Assembly (NCBI GenBank): GCA_023246985.1
Contig: JAHFHJ010000044.1
Location: forward strand, 1 to 10,472
Direction: 5' to 3'
DNA from: Candidatus Omnitrophota bacterium
GTDB lineage: Bacteria > Omnitrophota > Omnitrophia > Omnitrophales > Aquincolibacteriaceae
DNA length: 10,472 nucleotides
Positions 1 to 6,895 of the stretch are shown piece after piece. Position numbers and translations under genes: made by a program. The notes under the pieces are model-generated. The model was not told the DNA's origin. It made no database searches and was given only the letters and a program-made list of their open reading frames with translations. Each line of letters begins with the position of its first letter. Position 1 is the first letter of the stretch.

Positions 1-279
1 GTTCTCAAGATATTCGGCGCCCAGGGCGAGATACTTGGACGGCTGGTAGTTCGCTCCCACGTGGGTTTCTTCGTAGTAAAGCCCGTTATGATCCCGAAAA
101 CGGAACTCTTCGCCGGCCTTTATTTTCCACTGAGCATTCAGTTTCTTTTCAACATCATAAGTGTTCCAAATCCCAAAATCCCCGTTTTTGGCCGGCGACG
201 CCACGGCTAAGGGACCGCTGTCCCACAAAACCATGCAAAGAATGAACGAAGAAAAACAAACTGCCATGAAATGTTTCAT
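1..279 (-). CDS. DUF2490-like exported protein, N-terminal part (gene continues off the left edge)
   Basis: Ninety-three codons are visible, and the frame is still open at base 1, so only the N-terminal part is present. The start is ATG at 279, with AGGAGG (284-289) 4 nt upstream, a strong ribosome binding site. The product begins MKHFMAVCF and has a hydrophobic stretch to about residue 27, ending in VASPA, which looks like a signal peptide. After it comes a segment with WNTYDVEKKL, then KAGEEFRFRD and YYEETHVGANYQ. Alternating polar and aromatic residues suggest beta strands. This pattern (WNT near the start, then E-x-R-F-R, then Y-x-x-x-H/T-x-x-G) resembles DUF2490 outer-membrane-type proteins, whose function is unknown. 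The gene is divergent from phoB and shares a 120-bp intergenic region with Pho-box-like repeats, so it could be phosphate controlled. The family call is by recall of the pattern only; the signal peptide and start are firmer. Confidence 0.6.
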   Translation of the reverse strand, partial: MKHFMAVCFSSFILCMVLWDSGPLAVASPAKNGDFGIWNTYDVEKKLNAQWKIKAGEEFRFRDHNGLYYEETHVGANYQPSKYLALGAEYLEN

Positions 280-317
280 TAATCCTCCTTGGAGATGGGG
301 GTTAAATTTAAAAAAAT

Positions 318-377
318 TTTACATGAAAATTCGTATTTCCCCTACACCTTTTTTACATGAAACCTTTGTGATAGAAT
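318..377 (+). promoter_or_regulatory. Putative phoB promoter with Pho-box-like repeats (autoregulation)
   Basis: In the 120-bp gap between the divergent exported-protein gene and phoB are TTTACA (318-323), TTCGTA (330-335), CCTACA (341-346) and TTTACA (352-357). The last three are spaced exactly 11 bp apart, and the first is 12 bp from the second. The two TTTACA copies sit in a longer shared segment, TTTTACATGAAA. Downstream is TGATAGAAT (369-377), which reads as an extended -10 (TGn then TAGAAT), about 22 bp before the phoB ATG. PhoB/PhoP-type regulators bind direct repeats with 11-bp periodicity, and phoB is commonly autoregulated. The match is weaker than at the porin promoter, because the two inner repeats are poor. 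It might also act on the divergent gene at 279. Confidence 0.5.
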
Positions 378-399
378 TCACAGACGGAGTTCCCCTCTT

Positions 400-1089
400 A
401 TGCCGAATGAAATGATTCTGATCATTGAAGACGAAAAGAACATCACCGAGCTTGTAAAATACAACCTCGAGCAGGAAGGCTTTCGCGTCCTCACGGCGGC
501 AAAAGGCCGAACCGGGCTTGAAACCGCTCAAAGAGAAAAGCCGGACTTCATCATCCTTGACCTTATGCTCCCCGAACTGGGGGGCCTCGAGATCTGCAAA
601 ATCCTGAGGAACGACCCTACAACGAAGCCCATTCCCATCATCATGCTTACGGCCAAAGGGACCGAAGCGGACAAAGTGGTCGGCCTCGAACTCGGGGCGG
701 ATGATTACATCACCAAACCTTTTAGCCCGCGCGAACTCGTGGCACGCGTCAAAGCCGTCCTGCGGCGATCCCATGAAAAATCTTCCGAAGAATTCCTGAA
801 CGCAGGGACCATTGAACTGGATATTGCTAAACACGAACTACGGTTGAAAGGAAAGCCTATCGGCGCGACAGCAAAAGAATTCGAACTTTTGCGAAACCTT
901 ATGATCTCAAAGGGGCGGGTTCTTACGCGCGAGATTCTTCTTGAAAAGGTATGGGGATACGAAAATTCTGTGAACATTGAAACCCGCACAGTGGATATGC
1001 ATATTACACAGCTCAGGAAAAAGCTCGGCAAAGAGGCTGACCGGATCGTCACGGTTAAAAGTGTCGGCTACCGCTTGGACGGAGATTAG
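400..1089 (+). CDS. phoB: PhoB/PhoP-type phosphate response regulator (OmpR family)
   Basis: A 229-aa response regulator, the usual length for the family. The receiver domain covers about residues 4-122. It has the acidic pair E10/D11, phosphoacceptor D54 in the context LDLMLP, switch residue T84, and K106 in the TKPF motif. The C-terminal winged-helix DNA-binding domain (about 132-227) carries the typical TAKEFELL segment, EKVWGY, the recognition region TRTVDMHITQLRKKL and the wing ending in VKSVGYRL. The start at 400 has a modest CGGAG 10 nt upstream. The stop is 1 nt before the ATG of the histidine kinase, so the two genes are probably cotranscribed and translationally coupled. The assignment to phosphate control, rather than another OmpR-family role, rests on strong PhoB-like sequence plus the flanking pst-phoU, porin and pit genes. 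It should bind the 11-bp repeats upstream of the porin, of pstS and probably of its own gene. Confidence 0.93.
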   Translation: MPNEMILIIEDEKNITELVKYNLEQEGFRVLTAAKGRTGLETAQREKPDFIILDLMLPELGGLEICKILRNDPTTKPIPIIMLTAKGTEADKVVGLELGADDYITKPFSPRELVARVKAVLRRSHEKSSEEFLNAGTIELDIAKHELRLKGKPIGATAKEFELLRNLMISKGRVLTREILLEKVWGYENSVNIETRTVDMHITQLRKKLGKEADRIVTVKSVGYRLDGD

Positions 1090-1090
1090 A

Positions 1091-2872
1091 ATGTCCCCAC
1101 TGCGTACCAGTTTCGCCAAACGCTTCTTCATCTTTTACGGAATCATCTTTATAGCTGTTCTCCTCGTCACGGATTGGATGCTTACGCGAGTATTTGAAAA
1201 ACGCGATTTTGATCAACTCCACAATTCGCTAGTCCATCAGACCCTTCTTCTGCGGGAGTTGGTCACACCACCATTTCTTCAGGGAAATGCCGAAACGCTT
1301 CAAGCTCTGGTCCGGGACCTTTCAAATAGAACAAAATCTCGCATCACGGTCGTGGACCGCACCGGGATTGTCAAGGCCGACTCCAGCGAGGACCTTTCCG
1401 GACTTTCCAAGATGGACAATCACGCGTTGCGGCCTGAGATCGCCGCCGCTCTCACGAAAGAAATGGGCACCAGTATCCGCTACAGTATGACCCTCGAAAC
1501 AAGAATGCTCTACATCGCCATGTCGATCCTTAAAGATGCTCAGGTCGTTGGTGTTATCCGTGCGGCACTCCCCGTGCAACAAGTGGATCAGACGTTGGCT
1601 TCCGCACGCAGGCCGATCTATCTGGCGACGCTCCTCGGCATCCTTGTCGTCATTCTGGTAGGATTCTTTTTCGGGAATCATGTCAACCATCGAATCCGCA
1701 GGATTACTTACGCGGCCCAACGGTATGCCGACGGGGATTTTTCGGAGAAAGTCCCGATCGATGGACAGGATGAGCTTCAGCTTTTGGCCGGAACCATGAA
1801 CGCAATGGCACAAGCACTCCGCTTCCGAATGGAAGAATTACGGGGTGAAAAAGAAAAAATGGCGGCAATCCTTCAGAATATGTCTGACGGGGTCCTGGCT
1901 GTGGATCATATGAAGCAAGTCTTGGTCGCTAATCAAAGCGCCGAAATGATGTTCGCTATTCCGGAAGGATCTTCCCACGGGCAAAACCTTATTGAAGTAA
2001 CCCGGAACCCCCAGATCAATACCTTGATGGACCGGGTATGGAAAACCCATTCGCCCGTGTCCGAAGAGATCCTACTTATTGGGAAGGTGAAAAGATCCCT
2101 GCAGATCAGCGCCATCGGTATTCAGGACCCAAAACAGGAGATCCGCGGCATCCTTGTATTTCATGATATTACCGAGCTTCACCGGCTTGAAAATATCCGG
2201 AAGGAGTTTGTAGCCAATGTGTCCCATGAGATTAGAACTCCGCTGACCTCGCTCCGGGGCTTCATCGAGACCCTCCTAAGCGGCGCCACGAATGACGCCG
2301 CAGCCACCGAAAGATTCCTGAGGATCATGGAAGAGGATACTCTGCGCCTTTCCAGGTTAGTGGATGACCTGCTGACCTTAAATGAAGTCGAACAGGGATT
2401 TACGGTCCTCAAAAAAGAGCCGCTGGATCTTTCCGCCGAGGTCAGGATAGTTCTCGATAGATTTAAATCACAGCTGGAAGGAAAAAAGATCGCGGTGGAA
2501 AACAAGATCGCATCTCATTCCCAACTTCGTGTCCAGGCGAATCCCGACAAATTCAGACAGGTACTCGTCAATCTTCTCGATAACGCCATCAAATTCAATC
2601 AGCCCGCAGGGAAGATCGTTTTGGATGCTCAAAATCTTTCCAAGGAGATCGAGATCTCCGTGGAAGATACCGGCATCGGGATTCCTCAGGATGCAATTGA
2701 TCGGATTTTTGAGAGATTTTTTCGGGTCGACAAAACCCGCTCGCGGGAGCTTGGCGGCACAGGTCTCGGGCTTGCCATCGTCAAACACATCCTCGAAGCC
2801 CACGGCGGCCATGCCGCCTGCAAGAGCCAAGTCGGTAAAGGTTCTACCTTTTTAGTTTTTTTTCCGATCTAA
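1091..2872 (+). CDS. phoR: PhoR-type phosphate sensor histidine kinase
   Basis: A 593-aa membrane kinase. ATG 1091 was chosen because GGAG (1081-1084) lies 6 nt upstream and the gene follows phoB directly. An upstream in-frame ATG at 977 would lie inside phoB. Order of parts: membrane segment about 12-31; extracytoplasmic region about 32-175 with a conserved MDNHALRPE block (108-116), typical of the PAS/Cache-like sensor of PhoR and WalK kinases; second membrane segment about 176-196; HAMP about 197-250; PAS about 258-365; HisKA with H379 in VSHEIRTPL; HATPase with N498 (LLDNAIKF), D526 (EDTGIGIP) and the GTGLGL box at 556-561. All catalytic boxes are intact. The large external sensor resembles Bacillus PhoR more than Escherichia coli PhoR, which lacks one. 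The partner is PhoB immediately upstream. The stop codon overlaps that of convergent phoU. Confidence 0.92.
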   Translation: MSPLRTSFAKRFFIFYGIIFIAVLLVTDWMLTRVFEKRDFDQLHNSLVHQTLLLRELVTPPFLQGNAETLQALVRDLSNRTKSRITVVDRTGIVKADSSEDLSGLSKMDNHALRPEIAAALTKEMGTSIRYSMTLETRMLYIAMSILKDAQVVGVIRAALPVQQVDQTLASARRPIYLATLLGILVVILVGFFFGNHVNHRIRRITYAAQRYADGDFSEKVPIDGQDELQLLAGTMNAMAQALRFRMEELRGEKEKMAAILQNMSDGVLAVDHMKQVLVANQSAEMMFAIPEGSSHGQNLIEVTRNPQINTLMDRVWKTHSPVSEEILLIGKVKRSLQISAIGIQDPKQEIRGILVFHDITELHRLENIRKEFVANVSHEIRTPLTSLRGFIETLLSGATNDAAATERFLRIMEEDTLRLSRLVDDLLTLNEVEQGFTVLKKEPLDLSAEVRIVLDRFKSQLEGKKIAVENKIASHSQLRVQANPDKFRQVLVNLLDNAIKFNQPAGKIVLDAQNLSKEIEISVEDTGIGIPQDAIDRIFERFFRVDKTRSRELGGTGLGLAIVKHILEAHGGHAACKSQVGKGSTFLVFFPI

Positions 2873-3537
2873 GATCCATGGTCCTCAAAATGGTGACGGA
2901 CTTCTTTGCCTTGTTTTAAGTAGATCGTGTCTTCCGCGATATTGTTGGCAAGGTCAGCAATGCGTTCTAAATTGCGCCCGATCATCAGAACGTTCAAAGC
3001 GCGGCGAATGGCCGACGGTTCTTTTTCCATAAGCGCGACCATATCCGTGAATAACGTATCGTTGTAATCATCGATCTTATCGTCGTTTTCGAGAACTTTA
3101 CGCGCCAAGTCCACATTTTCATTCATAAAACAATCGAGCGCATCCCGGACCATTTTTTGCGCAGCGTCTGCCATATCATTAAGAGGAAAATCGATTCCGA
3201 GCGATGGCTGACCGATCAAATACTGGCTCTTTTCCGCGATATTGACGGCGTGATCCCCCATCCGCTCCAAATCGGTGTTGATCTTGAGGACCATGGTGAT
3301 GAGCCGCAGATCACGCGCCATGGGCTGCACGAGCGCCAGTAGCGTATGTCCCTTCTCGTCGATCTCGATCTCAAGCTGATTGATGACCTTCTCATTCTCG
3401 AGGACCTCTTTCACACGGTCCTCGGAACGCTCAACCAGCGCTTCAAAAGATTTTTCGATGGCGCCTTCCACCAAAAGCCCCATCTGGAATAATTTCTGTT
3501 TCAGCCCGTTCAGTTCTTCCGCAAAATGTCTTTCCAT
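2869..3537 (-). CDS. phoU: PhoU phosphate signalling/transport regulator
   Basis: A 222-aa all-helical protein, the normal length for PhoU, with two PhoU repeats. The first carries the acidic metal-binding motif E91-R-M-G-D95 and the second E191-R-I-A-D195, matching the E-x-x-x-D motifs of the family. PhoU links the Pst transporter to the PhoR kinase and helps keep the Pho response off when phosphate is plentiful. I chose ATG 3537 because AAAGGA (3545-3550) lies 7 nt upstream and the conserved MERHF start of the family begins there. The frame is open further upstream, to 3843, but that extension runs through pstB1 in another frame and looks spurious. It is the last gene of the pst operon, 17 nt after pstB1. 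Its TAG (2869-2871) overlaps the phoR TAA on the other strand, leaving no intergenic room for a terminator. Confidence 0.94.
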   Translation of the reverse strand: MERHFAEELNGLKQKLFQMGLLVEGAIEKSFEALVERSEDRVKEVLENEKVINQLEIEIDEKGHTLLALVQPMARDLRLITMVLKINTDLERMGDHAVNIAEKSQYLIGQPSLGIDFPLNDMADAAQKMVRDALDCFMNENVDLARKVLENDDKIDDYNDTLFTDMVALMEKEPSAIRRALNVLMIGRNLERIADLANNIAEDTIYLKQGKEVRHHFEDHGS

Positions 3538-3554
3538 GGTTGTGTCCTTTCTTG

Positions 3555-4307
3555 TTATCCGTATCTTCCGGTGATGTATTCTTCCGTCTGCTTCTCCTGC
3601 GGGTTCGTAAAAACCTGCTTCGTTTCTCCGTATTCGACAAGCTTCCCGAGGAGCATAAAGCCCGTCCAGTCCGAGACGCGAGCCGCCTGCTGCATATTGT
3701 GCGTCACGATCAGGATCGTGTAATCTTTTTTCAGTTCGAACATAAGCTCCTCGATCCGCTGGGTCGCGAGCGGATCCAGCGCCGAACAAGGTTCGTCCAT
3801 GAGCACGACATCCGGCATCACAGCCACAAGACGCGCGATACAAAGCCGCTGTTGCTGCTCCAGGGAAAGGTCCAGAGCCGAATCCTCCAGCCTATCTTTA
3901 AGCACATCCCACAACTGGACGCGGGACAGGAAACGTTCCACAATCTCTCCGAGTTTTCCCCTGTCTTTCAAACCATGCGTCCGGGGACCATAAGCGATAT
4001 TGTCAAAGACCGAAAGCGGGAACGGGTTAGGCCGCTGAAAGACCATCCCAACCTTTTTGCGAAGCTCCACAAGATCCGTCCCGGGTTCATAGATATTCTT
4101 TCCGTCGATCAAAACTTTCCCGGTAACCTTCACGCCGTCGATCAAATCGTTCATCCTGTTCAAGGCCCTAAGAAGCGTTGATTTCCCGCAACCCGAGGGA
4201 CCAATGAGGGCCGTGATCATTTTCTCCTTGATCACAAGATCCACGTCAATAAGCGCTTGAAAGGTCCCGTAAAAAAGATCGAGATTTTTCGTTTCAATTT
4301 TACTCAT
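3555..4307 (-). CDS. pstB: PstB1: phosphate ABC transporter ATPase with altered signature motif
   Basis: A 250-aa ABC ATPase of the PstB family. Present and canonical: Walker A GPSGCGKST (36-44), Q-loop Q91 in VFQRPNPFP, Walker B with D171 and catalytic E172 (LMDEPCSALDP), and switch H203 in VTHNMQQAA. The ABC signature, normally LSGGQQQR, reads LSLEQQQR at 147-154, so both glycines are replaced, by Leu and Glu. The codons are CTG GAG, several base changes from any Gly-Gly pair, so one read error cannot explain it. The rest of the protein is well kept, including the TGRYG C-terminus. GAGG 8 nt before the ATG is a good ribosome binding site. The neighbouring pstB2 has the opposite set of defects, so the two probably work as a heterodimer under PstC/PstA. 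The alternative is one partly impaired homodimer. Numbering as PstB1 is mine. Confidence 0.92.
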   Translation of the reverse strand: MSKIETKNLDLFYGTFQALIDVDLVIKEKMITALIGPSGCGKSTLLRALNRMNDLIDGVKVTGKVLIDGKNIYEPGTDLVELRKKVGMVFQRPNPFPLSVFDNIAYGPRTHGLKDRGKLGEIVERFLSRVQLWDVLKDRLEDSALDLSLEQQQRLCIARLVAVMPDVVLMDEPCSALDPLATQRIEELMFELKKDYTILIVTHNMQQAARVSDWTGFMLLGKLVEYGETKQVFTNPQEKQTEEYITGRYG

Positions 4308-4401
4308 AGATCAATCCTCAGGACACACGCCACAAGGCCACAAAGGCACAAGATATGCGCCCTGAATCCTGTGGCATGCGACGTGGGCTTTGTGACATGA
4401 A
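4308..4401 (-). repeat. Spacer between pstB2 and pstB1 with short GCCACAAAG-like tandem units
   Basis: This 94-bp gap breaks an otherwise tightly packed operon. On the plus strand it holds three consecutive units, GCCACAAG (4329-4336), GCCACAAAG (4337-4345) and GCACAAG (4346-4352). A related inverted piece, GGCTTTGTGACA, lies near 4386-4397. I see no open reading frame, no convincing promoter and no T-tract terminator. Short runs of this kind look like a dispersed intergenic repeat, but that needs a genome-wide search. The end nearest pstB1 supplies its ribosome binding site. Confidence 0.3.
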
Positions 4402-5154
4402 TCACCCGAACCTTCCCGTGAGATAATCGTTCGTGCGTTTGTCCCGCGGCGTGGTGAAAAGCTTCCGAGTCTCATCGATCTCGACCAGTTCTCCCATCAA
4501 AAAGAACGCCACGCGGTCCCCGACGCGCGCGGCCTGCTTCACGTTATTGGTCACCAGGATCTGGGTGTAGCGTATTTTGAGTTCACGCATCGCCTCTTCA
4601 ACTTTAGCTGTGGAAATGGGATCTAGTCCGGAGCAAGGTTCGTCATAAAGGATCACTTCCGGCTCAACAGCCAGGGTCCTTGCGATACAAAGCCGCTGCT
4701 GCTGCCCACCGGAAAGCTTCATCCCCGACGAATCGAGCCGGTCTTTGACTTCGTCCCAAAGAAATGCGGCGCGAAGACTTTTTTCCACGATCTCTTTAAG
4801 TTTCTTCTTATCATTGAGCCCATGCCGTCTTGGCCCATACGCGACATTGTCAAAGATCGACATCGGAAGCGGGATCGGCAACGCAAAGACCATTGTCACT
4901 TTTTTTCGAACCTCTTCGGCATCCATGTCCCGGTTGATGTCTTTGCCGTTCAGCTTGATCGAGCCAGTCATTCGACAGGAAAGATCTAAGTCGTTTAACC
5001 GGTTCAGCGCCCGGAGAAACGAGGTTTTTCCACTGTTGGCAGGACCGATCACGCCGAGGATCTCTTTATCCTTTATGGCGAGATTCACATGCCTCAGCGC
5101 ATGAACGCCCCCATAATCAATGCTTAGATCTGCAACGACGATTTTATCTACCAT
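4402..5154 (-). CDS. pstB: PstB2: phosphate ABC transporter ATPase with altered Q-loop, H-loop and P-loop
   Basis: A 250-aa PstB-family ATPase that aligns with PstB1 position for position. The signature is perfect, LSGGQQQR (147-154), and Walker B keeps D171 and E172 (LYDEPCSGLDP). The other nucleotide-contacting loops are not canonical. The P-loop reads GPANSGKT (37-44), with N40 where most PstB have Gly. The Q-loop reads VFALPIPLP, with A91 in place of Gln. The H-loop reads VTNNVKQAA, with N203 in place of the switch His. The frame is intact and the rest is conserved, so this is not simple decay. Its ATG at 5152-5154 overlaps the end of pstA by 7 nt, with GGAG about 9 nt upstream, which suggests translational coupling. 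With PstB1 it would make one complete and one degenerate ATP site. It is still clearly of the PstB type, not a generic ABC ATPase. Numbering is mine. Confidence 0.92.
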   Translation of the reverse strand: MVDKIVVADLSIDYGGVHALRHVNLAIKDKEILGVIGPANSGKTSFLRALNRLNDLDLSCRMTGSIKLNGKDINRDMDAEEVRKKVTMVFALPIPLPMSIFDNVAYGPRRHGLNDKKKLKEIVEKSLRAAFLWDEVKDRLDSSGMKLSGGQQQRLCIARTLAVEPEVILYDEPCSGLDPISTAKVEEAMRELKIRYTQILVTNNVKQAARVGDRVAFFLMGELVEIDETRKLFTTPRDKRTNDYLTGRFG

Positions 5155-5999
5155 TGTTTTTTGCTCCGAATACGCGCACGAACAATAATCGCGACAAGGT
5201 TAAGCAGAAAAACCATCCCTACCAGCACCAGGGCCGTTCCATACTGAAGCGCGGGTTTCACGTTCGGAACCTGCGTTGAAAGCACGTACAGGTGATACGG
5301 CAGAGCCATACACTGGTCAAAGATCGATTTCGGCAACCGAGGCAGATAAAAAGCCGCGACCGTAAAAAGAATGGGCGCCGTTTCGCCGGCGGTCCGGCTG
5401 ATCCCCAGGATCGCTCCGGTTAATATGCCCGGCAAAGCGTTCGGAAGAACCACGTGGCGGATCGTCTGCCACCGGCTTACCCCAAGCGCAAGGCTCGCTT
5501 CACGGAAAGAACGTGGAACGCTCATAAGCGCCTCTTTGGAGGATGTGATGATCACAGGAAGTTCCATGATCGCAAGCGTCAGGGCCCCCGCAAGGATTGA
5601 AGAACCAAATTGAAAAAAAATCACAAAAAGTCCGAGGCCGAAAAGGCCGTAAACCACGGACGGAACGCCCGCGAGGTTTACGATCGCGATCTCAATCATC
5701 CTCGTCCACCAATTCCGCTTGGCATATTCCACGAGATAGACTGCTGTCAAAACACCCAGCGGGAGCGCGACACTGATCGCGCAAAAAACAAGGCAAAGAG
5801 TTCCTACGATAGCGGGAAAAATGCCCCCGGCCCGCATCCCCATCCTCGGCATCTCCGTTAAGAATTGCCAGCTGATCGCGGGCAGCCCCCTTTGGATAAG
5901 AATAGCCAGGATCAGAATCACCGGAATAATCACAATGCTTGCGGCTATCCCAAGCAGGATAAAAGCGATTTTTTGTTTTGTCTGAGGTTTGAATTTCAT
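5148..5999 (-). CDS. pstA: PstA: phosphate ABC transporter permease
   Basis: A 283-aa inner-membrane permease with about six hydrophobic segments; the first is near residues 11-35. The cytoplasmic EAA-type coupling loop reads FREASLALGVSRWQTIRHVV, followed by LPNALPGI, and is the site that docks on the ATPase. The following segment has ISRTAGETAP, matching the conserved R-x-x-G-E-T motif of PstA/PstC channels that is associated with phosphate passage. It pairs with PstC to form the channel. The ATG overlaps the pstC stop by 4 nt (ATGA at 5996-5999), and the end overlaps pstB2 by 7 nt, so the three genes are likely cotranslated. No strong ribosome binding site of its own is seen, which also fits coupling. 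It differs from PstC by its shorter N-terminus and by the RTAGETAP form of the motif. Confidence 0.95.
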   Translation of the reverse strand: MKFKPQTKQKIAFILLGIAASIVIIPVILILAILIQRGLPAISWQFLTEMPRMGMRAGGIFPAIVGTLCLVFCAISVALPLGVLTAVYLVEYAKRNWWTRMIEIAIVNLAGVPSVVYGLFGLGLFVIFFQFGSSILAGALTLAIMELPVIITSSKEALMSVPRSFREASLALGVSRWQTIRHVVLPNALPGILTGAILGISRTAGETAPILFTVAAFYLPRLPKSIFDQCMALPYHLYVLSTQVPNVKPALQYGTALVLVGMVFLLNLVAIIVRARIRSKKQW

Positions 6000-6862
6000 T
6001 TGTTTTTACGATGCCTCGCCATATCGGCAAGAAAATTGATCAGAAAAGTGATCCCAAATAGAACTAAACCGATCGCAAAAAGCGCAAAATAATGTTCGCT
6101 CCCGCGGACTGTTTCTCCCATCTCCGCGGCAATGGTTGCCGTCATGGTTCGGACCGGTGCCAGGATTGTGTGGGGCATTACCGAAGCATTGCCGGTCAGC
6201 ATCATCACCGCCATGGTCTCTCCGATCACGCGGCCGATCCCGAGCATGATCGCGGCCACGATCCCCGAGGAAGCAGCGGGAATAATTACACGATAGATCG
6301 TCTGCCAATGCGTGGCCCCAAGCGCCAGGGAGCCTTCCTTGTAGATTCGAGGCACCGAGCTGATCGAGTCCTCCATAATGCTCACCATCGTCGGTATCGC
6401 CATGAACGCTAGCGCGATAGAACCTGTGAGCGCGGTAAGGCCTGTCGGGAGGTGGAAGATATGTTTCACGATCGGGCTAAGCATGGTCATCCCGATAAAA
6501 CCGATCACGATGCTGGGGATCGCGGCAAGAAGTTCTACACCGGCCTTGAGAATTTCCCGCATCCATTTTGGGGCGATTTCGGCAATAAAAATAGCGCACG
6601 CCATTCCAAGGGGTACGGAAATAACCGCAGCGCCGATCGTCACAATCAGGGAGCCTAGAAAAAGAGGCAGGATCCCGATCTGCGGCGGCTCTGAAAGAGG
6701 GCTCCATAGAGTTCCGAAGAGGAAGTTCCACGGACTGGAGAATTTGAAAAGTGCGAGACCGTCCTTAGCGAGAAAAAAGAAGATCAAAATGACAAAGAGA
6801 ATACACGCGAAACCACTCAGGAGAATGATCTTTTCAATGATAAATTCTTTGAATCTTCTCAC
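5996..6862 (-). CDS. pstC: PstC: phosphate ABC transporter permease
   Basis: A 288-aa permease with an N-terminal membrane anchor (about residues 11-32) followed by a long loop and five more hydrophobic segments. The EAA-type loop reads YKEGSLALGATHWQTIYRVI, followed by IPAASSGI. The channel motif IGRVIGETMAVMML matches the R-x-x-G-E-T-M-A of PstC. It forms the inner-membrane channel with PstA and is powered by the two PstB proteins. The start is uncertain. The reading frame opens after a stop at 6887-6889, and the only usual start codon before the first membrane segment is GTG at 6862. AAGGA (6863-6867) directly touches that GTG with no spacer, an unusual layout that may give poor initiation. 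No ATG lies in frame near it. A 119-nt gap with a strong hairpin separates it from pstS. Confidence 0.93.
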   Translation of the reverse strand: MRRFKEFIIEKIILLSGFACILFVILIFFFLAKDGLALFKFSSPWNFLFGTLWSPLSEPPQIGILPLFLGSLIVTIGAAVISVPLGMACAIFIAEIAPKWMREILKAGVELLAAIPSIVIGFIGMTMLSPIVKHIFHLPTGLTALTGSIALAFMAIPTMVSIMEDSISSVPRIYKEGSLALGATHWQTIYRVIIPAASSGIVAAIMLGIGRVIGETMAVMMLTGNASVMPHTILAPVRTMTATIAAEMGETVRGSEHYFALFAIGLVLFGITFLINFLADMARHRKNK

Positions 6863-6895
6863 TCCTTCACGCTCTTGTTTCCCCGTTCATACCAT

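Noticed and set aside
977..1090. Longer phoR start at ATG 977
   Set aside because: It lies inside the conserved DNA-binding domain of phoB. ATG 1091 has a well-spaced GGAG and a normal membrane-anchor start.
2804..2818. Perfect GGCGGC-CAT-GCCGCC inverted repeat inside phoR
   Set aside because: It lies in the conserved HGGHAAC part of the ATPase domain and about 30 bases from any T-run. Codon choice in a Gly/Ala-rich segment explains it.
2837..2863. Stem AAAGGT/ACCTTT followed by a T-rich run at the end of phoR, resembling an intrinsic terminator
   Set aside because: The stem is short and AT-rich, and termination at the T-run would fall before the phoR stop codon, giving a message without a stop. 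The T-rich stretch encodes the usual hydrophobic end of the kinase.
3538..3843. Upstream extension of the phoU frame (total 324 codons)
   Set aside because: It overlaps pstB1 in another frame, has no PhoU similarity and is Arg/Gly rich. ATG 3537 has a good ribosome binding site and the family N-terminus.
3555..5154. One of the pstB copies is a decaying pseudogene
   Set aside because: Both frames are full length and 250 aa, with conserved Walker B and C-termini. The changes fall only in ATP-site loops and are complementary between copies, which random decay would not predict.
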